Part shown: positions 27,051-36,600 of the stretch, in pieces
Numbering within the stretch: position 1 is the stretch's first letter
How the letters are laid out: each line of letters begins with the position of its first letter
Source of the DNA: Spirochaetota bacterium
GTDB lineage: Bacteria > Spirochaetota > Spirochaetia > Treponematales > Treponemataceae
Direction: 5' to 3'
Assembly: GCA_016285185.1 (NCBI GenBank)
Contig: JAEEQG010000148.1
Span: 90,992-154,991 of the forward strand
Length of the DNA: 64,000 nt
Program-made: the position numbers and the translations under genes
The notes under the pieces: generated by a model
Told to the model about the DNA's origin: nothing
Database searches by the model: none
The model's input: only the letters and a program-made list of their open reading frames with translations

Positions 27051-29109
27051 TGTTGTAAAAAAAACTCGAAAGCGTTCTAGATACTCAAATCCCGTTGAGC
27101 TTGCAAATACCTCATACAGCGACATAAATCTTCCCGACATGCTTTATGCCGTTCTTATACGAAGTCCTGTTCAGTGCGGTAAAATAATTTCTGTAGATTT
27201 TTCTGAAGCACTACCTGAAAACATATCTTTTTTTACAGGAAAAGATATACCTAAAGAAACAACTATTACCGTAAATAACATTAAAATTCCTATTTTTGCA
27301 TCTGAAGAAGTTTCTTATTTAGGACAGCCTATCGGAATTCTGGTCGGTCCCGATGAAGAAGAACTAGTGAATATCAGTCAGAGAATTTGTATAAGTGCGG
27401 ATTTTGATTTCCCTGAAGAATTTTCGGAAACATTTTCCGACAAGCAAATTCTTGCACATAAAACAGTTACATTCGGCGAACCGGACAAATATTTGATGGA
27501 TTCACAAAATGCCGTTGAAAATACTTTTTTATCTAAAATCAACTCCATAAACGAAGAAAATAACGGTGTTATTGTTCATTATTCAAACAAAAAATTGAAT
27601 ATTTATACAAACACCAGATGGCTAAGCTATATGCGAGAAACACTTTCCAAAGTTTCTGGTATAAATGAAAGTGACATAATCATACGAAAGACAAACGCAG
27701 TAAAAAGCAATCTGAATGATATATGGATCAACAGCCTGACAGCTGCACAAGTTACTGCTGCGGCGCTGAAGCTTAAAAAGCCGATTAAACTCGTCTACAC
27801 ACCAGATGAGCAGGAACAGTACATCCGTCGTGAAAATCCTGCCATTATAAGAAACCGCACGGCGATCGACGAAAATAATAACATAACAGCGATGGATATT
27901 TCCATTCTTGTTGACGCAGGTGCATTCAATCCTTTTATTCAATACCTACTCGAAAAATTTGTAATAACAGCAAGTGGTGTGTATCGAATTCCGAACATAA
28001 AAATATCAGCGTTCGCACTCAGAACGAACTACACACCCCTAAATCCATCATTTTCATGGGGAGATTCGCAGGCATTTTTCGCCGTAGAAAATCAAATAAA
28101 CCGTATTATTACTGAATTTAAACGGGATTTTTTGGACTTCAGATACAAAAATTTACTGGCGAATGAAAAAAGCGACTTTTATATTTCCCACGAAAATATC
28201 TGTATAAAAAAAGTAATTGATTCTGTAATAAAAAAAAGTGATTTTTTACGCAGAAATACATCATACAACCTTATAAAGGCTGACAATTCCGACATAGGTA
28301 CTTATCACGCCCTACGCGGAATCGGACTTGCAGCCGCTTATGAGGGTAACGGATTTCTACTTCCTGATGTAATCCGAAGTAAGTATTCACTTGAACTCAC
28401 ACTGGAAACAGACGGTACACTTACTGTAAAAAAATATATACCATCTAAAACACTTAAAAATATTTGGCTTAAAATCATAAAAGACAATCTTGATCTTTCC
28501 GAAAATCAGATCAAATTCGACATAGAAAGCTGTATTCAGGATAGTGATGAACCCGATGTTCTTGAAAACAATATCAGTATATTAACGCAACTTTTAAAAA
28601 AATGCTGCACAACTCTGCAACATTCCAGATTCAGGCAGGCATTACCTATAACAGTCAAAAAAACATACAAGCTGATGCAAAAATCACTTTGGGATAACGT
28701 TAAATTCACAGGGCAACCCTTCTATTCAACCACTTGGGGTGCGGCAGTGGCAGAAATTGAAATCAGTCTTGTTACATATAAAGCTGAATTAAGAAACCTT
28801 TATGTAGCCCTTGATTGTGGAGAAGTATTAGACGAAAAAAATGCAGCAAATTCTCTCAAAGTTTCGGTATGTCAGCTTATTTCATCATTTTCCGACATTA
28901 TTTCATTGAATAATATCAGTCCTGAAATTTATTTTTTGCCGTCATCAGAAAACCCGAAAGGAATCGGTGAAATAATCAATCACATTATTCCAGCCGCAAT
29001 CACATCTGCAATTTCGCAAGCAGCAGGTAAACCGTTGACATCCATACCATTGGAACCAGACACAATTTTTAATATGGTAATAAATAAGAAGGAAACAAAG
29101 CTGCAATGA
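27043..29109 (+). CDS. Divergent molybdopterin-binding subunit, xanthine dehydrogenase family
   Basis: 688 residues, related to the large subunit of molybdenum hydroxylases: the N-terminal part has FFTGKDIP and SEEVSYLGQPIGILVG, the middle LRGIGLAAAYEGNG, and the C-terminus KGIGEIINHIIPAAITSAI, which keeps the catalytic Glu context. Several cofactor loops are changed: the GGxFGGK loop reads NAVKSNLND, the QEHFY region lacks His, and the RGxG segment reads FSWGDSQ. The protein is also about 80 residues shorter than usual. It may act on an unusual substrate or be inactive as a hydroxylase. It overlaps the aminotransferase by 8 nt. Confidence 0.8.
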   Translation: MSDVVKKTRKRSRYSNPVELANTSYSDINLPDMLYAVLIRSPVQCGKIISVDFSEALPENISFFTGKDIPKETTITVNNIKIPIFASEEVSYLGQPIGILVGPDEEELVNISQRICISADFDFPEEFSETFSDKQILAHKTVTFGEPDKYLMDSQNAVENTFLSKINSINEENNGVIVHYSNKKLNIYTNTRWLSYMRETLSKVSGINESDIIIRKTNAVKSNLNDIWINSLTAAQVTAAALKLKKPIKLVYTPDEQEQYIRRENPAIIRNRTAIDENNNITAMDISILVDAGAFNPFIQYLLEKFVITASGVYRIPNIKISAFALRTNYTPLNPSFSWGDSQAFFAVENQINRIITEFKRDFLDFRYKNLLANEKSDFYISHENICIKKVIDSVIKKSDFLRRNTSYNLIKADNSDIGTYHALRGIGLAAAYEGNGFLLPDVIRSKYSLELTLETDGTLTVKKYIPSKTLKNIWLKIIKDNLDLSENQIKFDIESCIQDSDEPDVLENNISILTQLLKKCCTTLQHSRFRQALPITVKKTYKLMQKSLWDNVKFTGQPFYSTTWGAAVAEIEISLVTYKAELRNLYVALDCGEVLDEKNAANSLKVSVCQLISSFSDIISLNNISPEIYFLPSSENPKGIGEIINHIIPAAITSAISQAAGKPLTSIPLEPDTIFNMVINKKETKLQ

Positions 29110-29609
29110 TACGATTTATACTCAACGGACAACAAATAGAAATCACAAGTTCACCGAACCAGCGGCTTATAAAAGTCCTTAGAAATGAACTGAATCTTTG
29201 CAAAACTAAATTTCGCTGCGGAAACGGCAGATGCGGATCATGTACAATTTTACTGAATAAAAAGCCCGTTCCTGCCTGCATTATTCCTGTATACACGGTA
29301 CAGGACTGTGAAATTACAACAATGGAAGCATTCGTAAAAACACCGGAATATGAAGATATAAAATCGGCCTTCGAATTTACTGGTGCTACTCCTTGTGGAT
29401 TCTGTGATTCCGACAAATACCTCGGGACAAGTATTTTTATTGATACAAATGCTTATTATTTTTCCAGCCGTGAAGATTCAAAAAAACTTTTACAAAAACT
29501 TGAAGAGTTTTATAAATCCACATTCTGTAAGTGTATCGAAAAAAACACATTCTTAAAAAGTATTATCATTGCTGCAAAAAAAAGGCAGGAACGATTGCAT
29601 GGAAAATAA
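29106..29609 (+). CDS. 2Fe-2S subunit, xanthine dehydrogenase family
   Basis: 167 residues. The plant-ferredoxin-like cluster Cys are in FRCGNGRCGSC and PVPAC; the second, all-helical domain keeps its four Cys in PCGFC and FCKC. The usual CGFCTPG is changed to CGFCDSD. Electrons would pass from the molybdenum subunit through both clusters to the FAD subunit. The start overlaps the large-subunit stop by 4 nt (ATGA). Confidence 0.9.
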   Translation: MIRFILNGQQIEITSSPNQRLIKVLRNELNLCKTKFRCGNGRCGSCTILLNKKPVPACIIPVYTVQDCEITTMEAFVKTPEYEDIKSAFEFTGATPCGFCDSDKYLGTSIFIDTNAYYFSSREDSKKLLQKLEEFYKSTFCKCIEKNTFLKSIIIAAKKRQERLHGK

Positions 29610-30435
29610 TCAATTCAAGGTTTATCATGCCAAAACTATTTCCGATATTCTCTATCACCTGAGAAACGTCAACAATGTTTCAATAACGGCTGGCTGTACG
29701 GGTATTATGTACAAGAAAAACCCTGAATTTTTGACATACCCCGATTCAATTCTGAATATCCGCAATGTAGAAGAACTATCACATATAAACAAAACAGAAC
29801 GTTTTATAGAATTCGGTTCGTGTGTAACTTTTTCCCAAATTCAAGGCATCGAGTCCAAGCACAGGCTTTCGGTACTTCAAGATGCAATCAGAGACATAGG
29901 AACACCAAGCGTAAGAAATATCGCAACACTCGGAGGGAATCTATGTCTTCGAAATTACAAAATGACAGCATTTGCACCACTTCTTGCACTTGATGCAAAA
30001 CTGGAATTTCGAAACATAAACGACATACAAATAATCTCAATAAAGCATTTTCACGAAGTTCCGACGGGCAGTTTCCTTTCAAAAATCCGAATTCCAGTTG
30101 AAGATTGGGATATTGCGATTTTCAGAAGACTTGGTCCATTGTATGAAGTTAATGATTTTTCTGCAGGATTTGTGTTCCTCGCAAACACGCAGAAAGACAT
30201 TTTGTCTGATTTACGGATAAGTTTCTGCTTCAAACATGCTTTTCGTTCAAAAGAACTTGAAAATCTTCTTATAGGCAATAAGCTTCCATTATCCGAAAAA
30301 GCTGTGCAGTCTTTCATCGAAAAAACTTCCTCCAATTTTGATGACTATATGCAGAATAATAAAATTGAGTGCAGTACAATTCATAAAAAACAATTTATAA
30401 ATCTTTTGGAAGCTTCGTTAGAAAAACTCACCTAG
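29599..30435 (+). CDS. FAD-binding subunit, xanthine dehydrogenase family
   Basis: About 278 residues from the ATG at 29599 (AGGAA 7 nt upstream), which overlaps the 2Fe-2S gene. An in-frame start 30 nt further upstream adds residues that do not resemble the family. FAD-binding segments: ITAGCTGIM (usually AGGTDL) and IGTPSVRNIATLGGNLC. It is the last gene of the unit; its stop shares a CTAG palindrome with the stop of queA on the other strand. Confidence 0.88.
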   Translation: MENNQFKVYHAKTISDILYHLRNVNNVSITAGCTGIMYKKNPEFLTYPDSILNIRNVEELSHINKTERFIEFGSCVTFSQIQGIESKHRLSVLQDAIRDIGTPSVRNIATLGGNLCLRNYKMTAFAPLLALDAKLEFRNINDIQIISIKHFHEVPTGSFLSKIRIPVEDWDIAIFRRLGPLYEVNDFSAGFVFLANTQKDILSDLRISFCFKHAFRSKELENLLIGNKLPLSEKAVQSFIEKTSSNFDDYMQNNKIECSTIHKKQFINLLEASLEKLT

Positions 30436-31499
30436 CTAATCAGCATAGCGTCACCATAAGAGAAAAAACGGTATTTTTCATTTATCGCCTGTTTATAGGC
30501 GTTAAAAATATGTTCCTTACCTGCAAAGGCTGATACCAGCATTAACAGCGTGGATTCGGGTGTATGAAAATTCGTAAAAAGAGCGTCAGCTACTTTAAAC
30601 TGATAACCAGGATAAATGAAGATTGAAGTAGATTGATGTCCAGTATGCAATTTTCCATCTTTCCAAGCTGATTCAAGAGTTCGCATAGAAGTTGTTCCGA
30701 CTGTGAGCACAGGACGATGTTCAGCTTTGGCCTTTTCTATTACAGCAGCTGTTCCCGGAGAAATGTAAAAGAATTCTTTGTGCATGTGATGATCTTCTAT
30801 GTTTTCACTGCGAACAGGCAGAAAAGTGCCAAGACCTACGTGTAACGTGATATAAACTATTTCAATGCCTTTTTTTTCCAATTTTTCCAGCATTTGTTTC
30901 GTAAAATGAAGACCTGCTGTGGGGGCAGCAGCAGAACCGGTTTCTTTTGCATAAATAGTCTGATAACGTTCTGAGTCAGAATCGGCATCTTTGCGTTTTA
31001 TATAAGGTGGCAACGGAATATGACCGTTTTTTTCAAACCAGTTTTCATCAATAATTCTGTCAAATTTCAGTGTTCGAAATTCGGAACCAGCATCTTCGAC
31101 ATTTTCAATAATCGTCCCGATAGTTCCATCAGAAAACTTATATTGTTTTCCAGGTTTTTGCCGTCTCGCGTTTTTTGTCATTGCTTTCCAAATGGACTTA
31201 TCATCCTCTTGCTTTGGGAGTTCCTTCAAAAACAAAAATTCGTTTTCTTTTTTCGAGTGTACAGCTAAATCCGTATTTTCAACAGGGGAAGCGTATACAC
31301 GTGAGCGACGTACCCTCGAGTTATTAAAAACCATCACAGTGCCAGCAGGAATCAGATCCGGCAAATCATCCATAAAAAACGATTCTGTTTTACCGCTGAT
31401 TTTATCGAGATGCATCAGCCTGTCATTTCCACGTTCTCCGCACGGATACTGGGCAACTAATTCTTCCGGTAAATCAAAATAAAAGTCTTTGGTTCTCAT
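30432..31499 (-). CDS. queA: tRNA preQ1(34) S-adenosylmethionine ribosyltransferase-isomerase QueA
   Basis: 355 residues. Queuosine synthesis: transfers ribose from SAM to preQ1 at the wobble base of tRNA. Conserved segments: the N-terminal [51 protein letters not shown] and [20 protein letters not shown]. It overlaps ruvB by 26 nt, and queA-ruvB-ruvA is a common order. Confidence 0.97.
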   Translation of the reverse strand: MRTKDFYFDLPEELVAQYPCGERGNDRLMHLDKISGKTESFFMDDLPDLIPAGTVMVFNNSRVRRSRVYASPVENTDLAVHSKKENEFLFLKELPKQEDDKSIWKAMTKNARRQKPGKQYKFSDGTIGTIIENVEDAGSEFRTLKFDRIIDENWFEKNGHIPLPPYIKRKDADSDSERYQTIYAKETGSAAAPTAGLHFTKQMLEKLEKKGIEIVYITLHVGLGTFLPVRSENIEDHHMHKEFFYISPGTAAVIEKAKAEHRPVLTVGTTSMRTLESAWKDGKLHTGHQSTSIFIYPGYQFKVADALFTNFHTPESTLLMLVSAFAGKEHIFNAYKQAINEKYRFFSYGDAMLIS

Positions 31500-32523
31500 T
31501 CAGAGTTTTACCTTCCAGTCCCAAGTGTTTGTATGCTTTTTCAGTTACCATTCTGCCCCTCGGAGTGCGCTGTAATAATCCGCACTGAATAAGATAAGGT
31601 TCATAATAATCTTCCAGTGTGTCCATAGATTCACCAATACTGATAGCAAGAGTTTCTGCACCTACAGGACCGCCACCGAAATTCTTTATTATTGAAAGCA
31701 AAATTTCCCTGTCATAGAGTTCCAACCCCATGGAATCAATCTGAAGCTTATTCAAACCTGTTTTTACGGTGCTCAGCCTTATAATGCCGCTTTTATCGCC
31801 ATAAATCTGTGCAAAATCCCTCATTCGGCGTAAAACCCTATTCGCCACACGTGGCGTTCCACGAGAACATTCCGCTATTAAAAGCGCCGCATCATCTTCA
31901 ATCATTACGTTTAAAAGTTTTGCTGAACGTTTTATTATCTGCTTAAGTTCTTCTTTGTCATAAAAGGCAAATCTCTGAACAATACCAAATCGGCTTATCA
32001 AAGGGCTGGAAACCATTCCAGCTTTTGTCGTTGCACCAACCAGAGTAAATTTTGGTATAGGAATCCGCACGGTTCGTGCAGTTGGCCCCTGCCCTATAAT
32101 CCAGTCAAGTTCATAATCTTCCATGGCAATATATAGCATTTCTTCTATTGCCGGTTTAAGACGGTGAATTTCATCTATAAAGAAGACTGTCCTTTCAGTT
32201 ATAGTAGAAAGGATTCCAGCCAAATCCTTTGGTTTTTCCAATGCAGGCGCAGAAGTTACTTTAAAATCAACACCAAGTTCCCTTGCGGTAATCTGAGCAA
32301 GTGTTGTTTTTCCAAGACCGGGAGGACCAATTAAAAAAAGATGATCAAGCGCCTCTCCGCGCTTTTTGGCAGCTTCAATGAACACAGAGAGATTTTCTTT
32401 TACAAGGGTTTGTCCCAAAAACTCATTGAGGTTCTGAGGACGCAAACCGACTTCGTGTTCATCATCAACAGCGGGAATATCTGCTCTCACTAAAAATCTG
32501 TCATCAGAAAAAGCGTTCTCCAT
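31474..32523 (-). CDS. ruvB: Holliday junction branch-migration ATPase RuvB
   Basis: 349-residue AAA+ motor for branch migration. Walker [12 protein letters not shown], Walker [10 protein letters not shown], sensor [13 protein letters not shown], arginine finger region SRFGIVQRF, and a C-terminal winged helix ending [16 protein letters not shown]. It starts 1 nt after the ruvA stop, so the two are probably coupled. Confidence 0.98.
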   Translation of the reverse strand: MENAFSDDRFLVRADIPAVDDEHEVGLRPQNLNEFLGQTLVKENLSVFIEAAKKRGEALDHLFLIGPPGLGKTTLAQITARELGVDFKVTSAPALEKPKDLAGILSTITERTVFFIDEIHRLKPAIEEMLYIAMEDYELDWIIGQGPTARTVRIPIPKFTLVGATTKAGMVSSPLISRFGIVQRFAFYDKEELKQIIKRSAKLLNVMIEDDAALLIAECSRGTPRVANRVLRRMRDFAQIYGDKSGIIRLSTVKTGLNKLQIDSMGLELYDREILLSIIKNFGGGPVGAETLAISIGESMDTLEDYYEPYLIQCGLLQRTPRGRMVTEKAYKHLGLEGKTLNENQRLLF

Positions 32524-32524
32524 A

Positions 32525-33145
32525 TTAGTTTGCCAGCTCCACTATAGCCTGTCTGAAGATTCTATCTTCCTGTTCTTTTTTCGTCAAACCGGCATCCATG
32601 TTTTGTGTAAGTTTTTCAACCAGCTCTTCGACAGTATGTTTTTCGTAGCCCATATTTACAAGCGCAAGGACAACATCCTGCCATGGCGAATTTATTTTTT
32701 TACGAACAACTGCGACACTGTCATCCGACAAAGTAAGCTTACCTTTTAAAGCAAGCAACATTTTTTGTGCAGTTTTTTTTCCAACACCTGGTATTTTTTC
32801 AAGCTGGGATAAATCGCCGTCATCCAGTACAGCAGCAAGTTGTCTCGCATTTACATTTGAGAGAATCTTTACAGCGGCTTTTGGTCCTACACCTTCAACT
32901 TTTATCAAATCAAGAAAAACAGCCCTTTCATCCTCACTTGCAAAACCAAATAACTTCATTGCATCTTCGTGATGATAAGTCCAAGTAAAGACTCTTGCCG
33001 TTTCGCCCAAAGCCGGCAGCATATTTACGGAAGAATCCGGCATCTGTATGTTCCATTCAATAAAACCGGACTCACGTTCCCCCGTCTGAATGAGTACCTG
33101 TTGGGGAAATTTTCCGCTTATAACACCGCAAATACTGTTAAACAT
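32525..33145 (-). CDS. ruvA: Holliday junction DNA-binding subunit RuvA
   Basis: 206 residues: N-terminal OB fold, two helix-hairpin-helix motifs ([16 protein letters not shown] and [15 protein letters not shown]) and a C-terminal domain III that contacts RuvB. The promoter is 6 nt from the ATG with no Shine-Dalgarno sequence, so translation is predicted to be leaderless. It is the first gene of ruvA-ruvB-queA and is divergent from cca. Confidence 0.97.
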   Translation of the reverse strand: MFNSICGVISGKFPQQVLIQTGERESGFIEWNIQMPDSSVNMLPALGETARVFTWTYHHEDAMKLFGFASEDERAVFLDLIKVEGVGPKAAVKILSNVNARQLAAVLDDGDLSQLEKIPGVGKKTAQKMLLALKGKLTLSDDSVAVVRKKINSPWQDVVLALVNMGYEKHTVEELVEKLTQNMDAGLTKKEQEDRIFRQAIVELAN

Positions 33146-33151
33146 ATTTTA

Positions 33152-33180
33152 ATTATAGCTGATTAGTGGTTGAAAGTCTA
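33152..33180 (-). promoter_or_regulatory. Promoter of ruvA-ruvB-queA (leaderless)
   Basis: On the minus strand TAGACT (33180-33175), 17 bp, TATAAT (33157-33152). The -10 box ends 6 nt before the ATG. Confidence 0.65.
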
Positions 33181-33202
33181 TTGTGGAATAATACCGCTTT
33201 GC

Positions 33203-33231
33203 TTGAAAATTTTCACATATCTTATTATGCT
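33203..33231 (+). promoter_or_regulatory. Promoter of cca (leaderless)
   Basis: TTGAAA (33203-33208), 17 bp, TATGCT (33226-33231), ending 7 nt before the ATG. TATTAT at 33223 is an alternative -10 but with a 14-bp spacer. No Shine-Dalgarno sequence. Confidence 0.5.
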
Positions 33232-33238
33232 TTAAGAC

Positions 33239-34606
33239 ATGATAAAAATTCCAATTCCGACTGTTCTTCAGAAAATGCAGAACATTTTTTCCTCTGAAGG
33301 TTATGAAGCCTATTTAGTCGGTGGAGCAGTACGGGATTTTATTATGGGTCAAAAAGCCGCAGACTTTGATGTTACTACTAACGCGACACCGCAACAGGTC
33401 CTAAGTCTTTTTCATCACGTAATTCCAACAGGTATAGAACATGGAACAGTTACTGTCATGCTAATGAACACAGCAATAGAAGTTACTACCTATAGAACTG
33501 AAAACACATATACCGACGGGCGGCATCCTGATAAAATCGCTTACGCCGCAACCATAGAAGAAGATCTTTCTCGGCGAGACTTTACGATGAATGCAATTGC
33601 AGCGGATTTAAAAACAGGATTTTTGACCGATCCGTTCAATGGGCAGAAAGACATAAAAGATAAAATTATAAGAACTGTAGGTACTCCTAAAGAAAGGTTT
33701 TCTGAAGACGGATTGCGTCCGGTAAGAGCGGTACGTTTTGCTTCTCAGCTCGGTTTTGATATTGAAACAGAAACTCTGGAAGCAATTCCCGTCTCACTTG
33801 AAACAGTTAAAAAAGTTGCCGTTGAACGTTTTCAGGAAGAATTTAAAAAAATTCTGAAAAGTCCTGTGCCGTCAAAAGGTTTTCACTTACTGGAAAAAAC
33901 AGGATTAATGAAAATATTTCTACCAGACCTGTTGTTTTGCAGGGGCTGTCTGCAAAAAGGTTTTCATTCCTATGACGTTCTGGATCATCTTTACTATACA
34001 GCGGACGGAGCTCCAGAGGACAATCTCGATGTAAGGCTCGCAGCATTATTCCACGACGTAGGGAAACCGGCTGTCCGTGCACAAAAACCTTCAGGCGAAT
34101 ACACATTTTATCAGCACGAAAAAAAATCAGCGGAAATATGCGAAACAATACTGAATCGGCTGCGCTTTCCTAAAAGTACAGTAACTACCGTTTCACATCT
34201 TGTAAGAAACCATATGTTCTTTTATGAAGACAACTGGACGGATGCCGCTGTAAGACGTTTTCTTGTGAGAATCGGTTACAGGGAAAATCCAGCAGTGCTG
34301 GAAAATCTTTTTTTATTACGTAGAGCTGATATTTACGGCATGAGCAGGCAAATTCCACCACCGGAACTACTCATTCCGTTCCAGAGACGGATAGAAAAGA
34401 TTCTGCTAGCTCAAAACGCCCTCAGTGTAAAAGACCTTGCTGTCAACGGTAGAATGCTTATTGAAAGTGGGATACCTACCGGTAAACACATGGGAATCAT
34501 TTTGAAAGAACTTTTGGAAACCGTTATTGAAGATCCGTCTGCAAACACAAAAGAAAGGCTTATGCTTGTTGCCGGTAATATTTATCAAAAGCTTTCCTCC
34601 CGATAA
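33239..34606 (+). CDS. cca: CCA-adding tRNA nucleotidyltransferase with HD domain
   Basis: 455 residues. Class II nucleotidyltransferase core (YLVGGAVRDFIMGQ, with the metal Asp pair in ADFDVTT), the RRDFTMNAIA motif, and an HD phosphohydrolase domain (LAALFHDVGKPAVR) in the middle. The tRNA-Glu in this window has no encoded CCA, so an enzyme like this is needed. A poly(A) polymerase activity cannot be excluded by eye, but the HD domain and length fit CCA-adding enzymes. Confidence 0.92.
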   Translation: MIKIPIPTVLQKMQNIFSSEGYEAYLVGGAVRDFIMGQKAADFDVTTNATPQQVLSLFHHVIPTGIEHGTVTVMLMNTAIEVTTYRTENTYTDGRHPDKIAYAATIEEDLSRRDFTMNAIAADLKTGFLTDPFNGQKDIKDKIIRTVGTPKERFSEDGLRPVRAVRFASQLGFDIETETLEAIPVSLETVKKVAVERFQEEFKKILKSPVPSKGFHLLEKTGLMKIFLPDLLFCRGCLQKGFHSYDVLDHLYYTADGAPEDNLDVRLAALFHDVGKPAVRAQKPSGEYTFYQHEKKSAEICETILNRLRFPKSTVTTVSHLVRNHMFFYEDNWTDAAVRRFLVRIGYRENPAVLENLFLLRRADIYGMSRQIPPPELLIPFQRRIEKILLAQNALSVKDLAVNGRMLIESGIPTGKHMGIILKELLETVIEDPSANTKERLMLVAGNIYQKLSSR

Positions 34607-34619
34607 GAATAACGCAATC

Positions 34620-34648
34620 TTTACTTTACAATTGTATTTGTGTAAAAT
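34620..34648 (+). promoter_or_regulatory. Promoter of the GT4 glycosyltransferase (leaderless)
   Basis: TTTACT (34620-34625), 17 bp, TAAAAT (34643-34648), ending 6 nt before the ATG at 34655. Confidence 0.5.
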
Positions 34649-34654
34649 GGGAAT

Positions 34655-35869
34655 ATGACTATTGCACTTTTTTCTGACAGCTATTTACCTACAAAATCAG
34701 GCATAGTAACAGTTGTGGTACAGCTTCGAGAGCAACTTATCGCATTGGGTCATAGAGTTATTCTTGTTACAGTTGAAACGACTGATGAATATGCTACCGA
34801 CGATCCGGACATTTACCGCGTACATTCTGTACCTTTAGGTCTCGGAACAGACCAGTTTCTCGGGATTCCTGTCATGCATCCTCTTATAAATTATCTCAAG
34901 TCCTGCAACATTGACATCATCCATTGTCATACCGAATTCGGTGTTGCAAAAGCTGGTCTTAGGGCAGCACGCATTTTAAAAATTCCGGCAATATGTACAA
35001 CCCATACTATGTGGACAGATTTCTACAAATATTACATACCTTTCGGCAAGTGGATTTCTCCAAATATTATCAACAGCATTCTTAACCGATTTTACGGTAA
35101 ATTTAATTCACTAATTGGTGTTTCCACAAAAGCACGCAATTATTTTAAACAGAAAAATATGCTGCCCGATACTCCTTCAGTCATAATTCCAAATGCTATT
35201 GATCGATCTCAATTTCAAAAAACTCATGTTTCTGAAGAACAAAAACACAAACTGCGAGAATCATACGGCATAAAAGATAACGAAGTCCTTGCCCTTTTTG
35301 TAGGACGAATCGCCGAAGAAAAAAGAGTTTTTGAGCTTTTGGAAATCTGTAAAAATGTTTTACTAAAAGACTCAACCTGCAAATTTATGTTCGTGGGAAG
35401 TGGTCCTGCCTGTGAAGAAATGAAAGAAAGAGCGAAATCTGAGATTGAATCTGGTAAAATCATTTTCACAGGTTTTGTTGAATGGGCAAAAGTACATGAA
35501 TTTTATGAGAGTGGAGATCTTTTCATTACTTCATCCCTTTCCGAAATGCATTCAATGACTATTCTTGAAGCGCAGCTTTCAGCCCTACCAATAGTAGTAC
35601 GTCGTGATGAAAGCTACCTTGACTGTATTTTTGACGGAGAGAATGGCTATCTGACCGACAATGACGAAGAACTTGAAGAAAAGATTCTTGACCTTGTCAA
35701 GGATTCTAAAAAACGTAAACAATTCGGAATACGAAGCCTTGAAATCGCAGGTAAATTCACAATAGAAACACATGTAGCCCGCACACTGCTCGTTTACAAC
35801 GAGGTAATAAAAGCGTATCCTGGCAAAATCGATGATGTAATAGTTAATAAGCAGGTAGCGGAACTTTGA
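34655..35869 (+). CDS. Glycosyltransferase family 4
   Basis: 404 residues, GT-B fold. The N-terminal half begins TIALFSDSYLPTKSGIVTVV; the C-terminal half has the nucleotide-sugar region FVGRIAEEKRV and the EX7E motif (SEMHSMTILEAQ). Closest in feel to diacylglycerol glucosyltransferases and PimB-like enzymes, so a glycolipid or phospholipid acceptor at the membrane is likely but not certain. The stop overlaps the next start (TTGA). Confidence 0.88.
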   Translation: MTIALFSDSYLPTKSGIVTVVVQLREQLIALGHRVILVTVETTDEYATDDPDIYRVHSVPLGLGTDQFLGIPVMHPLINYLKSCNIDIIHCHTEFGVAKAGLRAARILKIPAICTTHTMWTDFYKYYIPFGKWISPNIINSILNRFYGKFNSLIGVSTKARNYFKQKNMLPDTPSVIIPNAIDRSQFQKTHVSEEQKHKLRESYGIKDNEVLALFVGRIAEEKRVFELLEICKNVLLKDSTCKFMFVGSGPACEEMKERAKSEIESGKIIFTGFVEWAKVHEFYESGDLFITSSLSEMHSMTILEAQLSALPIVVRRDESYLDCIFDGENGYLTDNDEELEEKILDLVKDSKKRKQFGIRSLEIAGKFTIETHVARTLLVYNEVIKAYPGKIDDVIVNKQVAEL

Positions 35870-36600
35870 AAAACAAAGAAAAAGCGCTTATTATTGATAT
35901 GCTCAACAAGGCAGAATGTTTGTATACCGGAAAAACTCTACAAGAATGCGAGACCGACTATACATTCCCTTTATTTTCTGAAAAGCCGGCAACACCTGCA
36001 GAATCCCATGGTATTACACTTGCCGAAATAGCTGCAAAAATCAATGAGTGCAGCAGGTGTCAGCTTGCAAAAACACGCCATAACACTGTTCCCGGTGAAG
36101 GCGTTCAAGAACCTCTTGTTCTTGTAATCGGCGAAGGTCCAGGAGCAGATGAGGACGCACAGGGACGCCCTTTTGTTGGTAAAGCCGGTAAACTGCTTGA
36201 TAAAATGCTTGCCTCGATTCAGCTTTCAAGAAACTGCAACTGTTTTATTGCGAACATCATAAAATGCCGTCCTCCAATGAACCGCGATCCTTTACCGGAA
36301 GAAGTTTCTGCATGCGCTAATTATCTTGAAATGCAGATACATGTGCTAAAACCAGCTGCAATCCTGGCAGTAGGTCGCATTGCACTTCATGCACTTTTAA
36401 ATACCACTACGGGCATTTCAAAAATCCATGGACAATTTTTTCAGTACAACAATATCCCGTTTATGGCAACCTATCATCCAAGCGCTCTCTTAAGAAACGA
36501 GACCCTTAAACGTCCTGCATGGGAAGACTTAAAATTATTCAGAAACAAACTTTTGGAAATATCACCTGATTATCAGAACAGCTTTACGGAAAATCAGTAA
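35866..36600 (+). CDS. Uracil-DNA glycosylase, family 4 (Fe-S type)
   Basis: 244 residues. Removes uracil from DNA. Motif A GEGPGADEDAQGRPFVG and motif B YHPSALLR are clear; Cys in CSRCQLAK plus Cys in IKCRPP and VSACANY provide the 4Fe-4S ligands. An N-terminal extension of about 60 residues precedes the domain. The TTG start is preceded by AGG and overlaps the glycosyltransferase stop. Confidence 0.92.
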   Translation: MKNKEKALIIDMLNKAECLYTGKTLQECETDYTFPLFSEKPATPAESHGITLAEIAAKINECSRCQLAKTRHNTVPGEGVQEPLVLVIGEGPGADEDAQGRPFVGKAGKLLDKMLASIQLSRNCNCFIANIIKCRPPMNRDPLPEEVSACANYLEMQIHVLKPAAILAVGRIALHALLNTTTGISKIHGQFFQYNNIPFMATYHPSALLRNETLKRPAWEDLKLFRNKLLEISPDYQNSFTENQ

